Assembly (NCBI RefSeq): GCF_029953285.1
Contig: NZ_JASAOI010000033.1
Span: 1-44,275, forward strand
Length of the DNA stretch: 44,275 bases
Source: Yinghuangia seranimata
GTDB lineage: Bacteria > Actinomycetota > Actinomycetes > Streptomycetales > Streptomycetaceae
Direction of reading: 5' to 3'
Below are positions 43,268 to 44,275 of this stretch, in pieces (the stretch's first letter is position 1; each line of letters starts with the position of its first letter). The position numbers were made by a program, and so were the translations under genes. Below the pieces are notes generated by a model that ran no database searches, was not told the DNA's origin, and saw only the letters and a program-made list of their open reading frames with translations.

Positions 43268-44155
43268 ATGAGGAGCAGCAACCCGGTCCTGACGCGGCGG
43301 GGGGCTTTCGGGGTGCCGCAGGCCGGGCCGCAGCAGGCGCCGCAGTACGGCGCGCCGAATGGCCAGCAGCCGTCCGGCGGCAACCCGTTCGGCGGCAACG
43401 CGGCCCAGTACGGCCAGCAGGGCCAGCAGTACGGGCAGCCGACGCCCGAGCAGATGAACCAGTGGTACCAGCAGCAGTCCGCCGGCCCGCTTCAGACCGG
43501 CCGGATGACTGTTGACGACGTCGTCGCCAAGACGGCCATCACGCTGCTGACGCTGCTCGTCGGCGCGGCGATCGGCTGGGCGTTCATCCCGTTCGAGAAC
43601 TTCATGCTGGCGGGGGTCGCTGCCCTCGCCGCGTTCGGCGTCTACCTGGCGCTGATCATCAAGCGCACGATCAGCCCCGCGCTGGTCGTCGCCTACGCCG
43701 CCCTCGAGGGTGTCTTCCTCGGCGCGGTCAGCCACGCGTTCGAGTACGCGTACAGCGGCATCGTGGTGCAGGCCGTGCTCGGCACGGCCGGCGTCTTCGC
43801 GGGCATGCTGTGGGCGTACAAGTCGGGCCGCGTCCGCGTCACCTCGCGGTTCGCGCGCATCGGCACGGCGATCGCGATCGGCTTCTTCCTGGTCGCGATG
43901 GTCAACTTCCTGGTCTGGTCGTTCGGCGGCGGCAACGCGCTCGGCCTCAACGACGGCCCGCTCGGCATCCTGTTCTCGCTGCTCGGCATCGGCGTCGGCG
44001 CGTTCTTCCTCGCGATGGACTTCCACGAGGTCGAGCAGCTCTCCGCCGCCGGCGCGCCGGAGCGCGAGGCCTGGCGCTGCGCGTTCGGCCTGACGCTCTC
44101 GCTGGTGTGGATCTACACCTACCTGCTGCGCCTGCTCGCGATCCTGCGGGACTGA
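43268..44155 (+). CDS. Bax inhibitor-1/YccA-family membrane protein with Gln/Gly/Tyr-rich N-terminus
   Basis: The 295-residue protein has seven hydrophobic segments from about residue 86 onward (ITLLTLLVGAAIGWAFIPF, FMLAGVAALAAFGVYLALI, ALVVAYAALEGVFLGAVS, VVQAVLGTAGVFAGMLWAY, RIGTAIAIGFFLVAMVNFLV, GILFSLLGIGVGAFFLAMDF, CAFGLTLSLVWIYTYLLRLL), with MDFHEVE carrying the acidic residues of the family's putative ion or proton site. Residues 15-72 are low complexity (QAPQYGAPNGQQ, AAQYGQQGQQYGQP). The physiological role in actinobacteria is unclear. MRSSNPVLTRRGAFG at the N-terminus is typical for actinobacterial members. Confidence 0.92.
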   Translation: MRSSNPVLTRRGAFGVPQAGPQQAPQYGAPNGQQPSGGNPFGGNAAQYGQQGQQYGQPTPEQMNQWYQQQSAGPLQTGRMTVDDVVAKTAITLLTLLVGAAIGWAFIPFENFMLAGVAALAAFGVYLALIIKRTISPALVVAYAALEGVFLGAVSHAFEYAYSGIVVQAVLGTAGVFAGMLWAYKSGRVRVTSRFARIGTAIAIGFFLVAMVNFLVWSFGGGNALGLNDGPLGILFSLLGIGVGAFFLAMDFHEVEQLSAAGAPEREAWRCAFGLTLSLVWIYTYLLRLLAILRD

Positions 44156-44275
44156 CGCACGGCCGCTGAGGCGGCCCGGTAACGCGACAGTGGCGGGGGC
44201 CCCCCCGGGGGCACCCCCCCAGCCCTGGCTCAGCACCTCTCCCGGGGGGTGCGGCGGGGGCCGGGGTGGGTCCGG
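44156..44275. other. Right edge, G/C-rich low-complexity sequence
   Basis: The last 120 bases hold G and C runs with a possible imperfect hairpin (gcaccccccc with ggggggtgc) that could terminate the preceding gene. The quality looks poor and no further gene can be read. Confidence 0.4.

Overview
The window is about 74% G+C by eye, with GC-rich third codon positions and many GTG/TTG starts. Together with a SepX-type septal protein, an RpfB-type muralytic factor and a tRNA-Leu(UAA) of the bldA type, this points to a filamentous actinobacterium of the Streptomycetales. The genus cannot be fixed from the sequence alone. Most of the window is core chromosome. From memory, its gene blocks follow the order known in Mycobacterium tuberculosis (Rv0992c-Rv0996, Rv1002c-Rv1003, Rv1007c-Rv1011, Rv1023-Rv1026) and in Streptomyces.

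Layout. (1) 104-6779: 5-formyl-THF cyclo-ligase divergent from galU, then an overlapping run glp/moeA-moaC-moaB-rimJ and, after a gap, sepX. It mixes molybdenum-cofactor-type enzymes with the Glp/SepX division pair. (2) 6780-8258: a 1.5-kb gene desert with dispersed short repeats, ending at tRNA-Ala(CGC) and a strong terminator. (3) 8584-11923: an SGNH hydrolase, a TetR regulator and a protein O-mannosyltransferase. (4) 11985-19196: rsmI, a small zinc-ribbon protein, metG, tatD, rpfB, rsmA and ispE, covering translation, wall resuscitation and isoprenoid synthesis. (5) 19218-22558: two leftward genes interrupting the rightward core run, a fatty-acid desaturase and a 694-residue protein that I read as a divergent phospholipase-D-fold protein. 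An ABC-F ATPase follows. (6) 24816-30497: a small glycan island with a soluble CapD/PglF-type sugar-nucleotide dehydratase, two methyltransferases, and GT4 and GT2 glycosyltransferases. (7) 30924-35580: a PPOX-fold oxidoreductase, then a TetR regulator divergent from an APC permease plus amidohydrolase, which looks like a catabolic unit. (8) 35853-39536: enolase, a DivIC/FtsB-like protein, a DUF501 protein and a Ppx/GppA phosphatase. (9) 39842-44155: NDH-2 preceded by a clear Rex operator, a cyclopropane-synthase-like enzyme, bldA, and a Bax-inhibitor-family membrane protein.

The less ordinary points are: a MoaB with a Gly/Tyr/Gln-rich tail inside the glp-sepX run; a MoeA-like Glp that has lost the KPGKP lysines; the two-HxK-motif protein with a perfect palindrome at its divergent promoter; the structured leader before the glycan island; the Rex boxes before ndh; and several starts with a TANNNT box 7-8 nt upstream and no ribosome-binding site, which suggests leaderless transcripts. 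The homopolymer-rich stretches at 1-70, 37149-37286 and the far right end look like sequencing or assembly damage rather than biology. I found no in-frame TTA codon in the genes called here, by eye.
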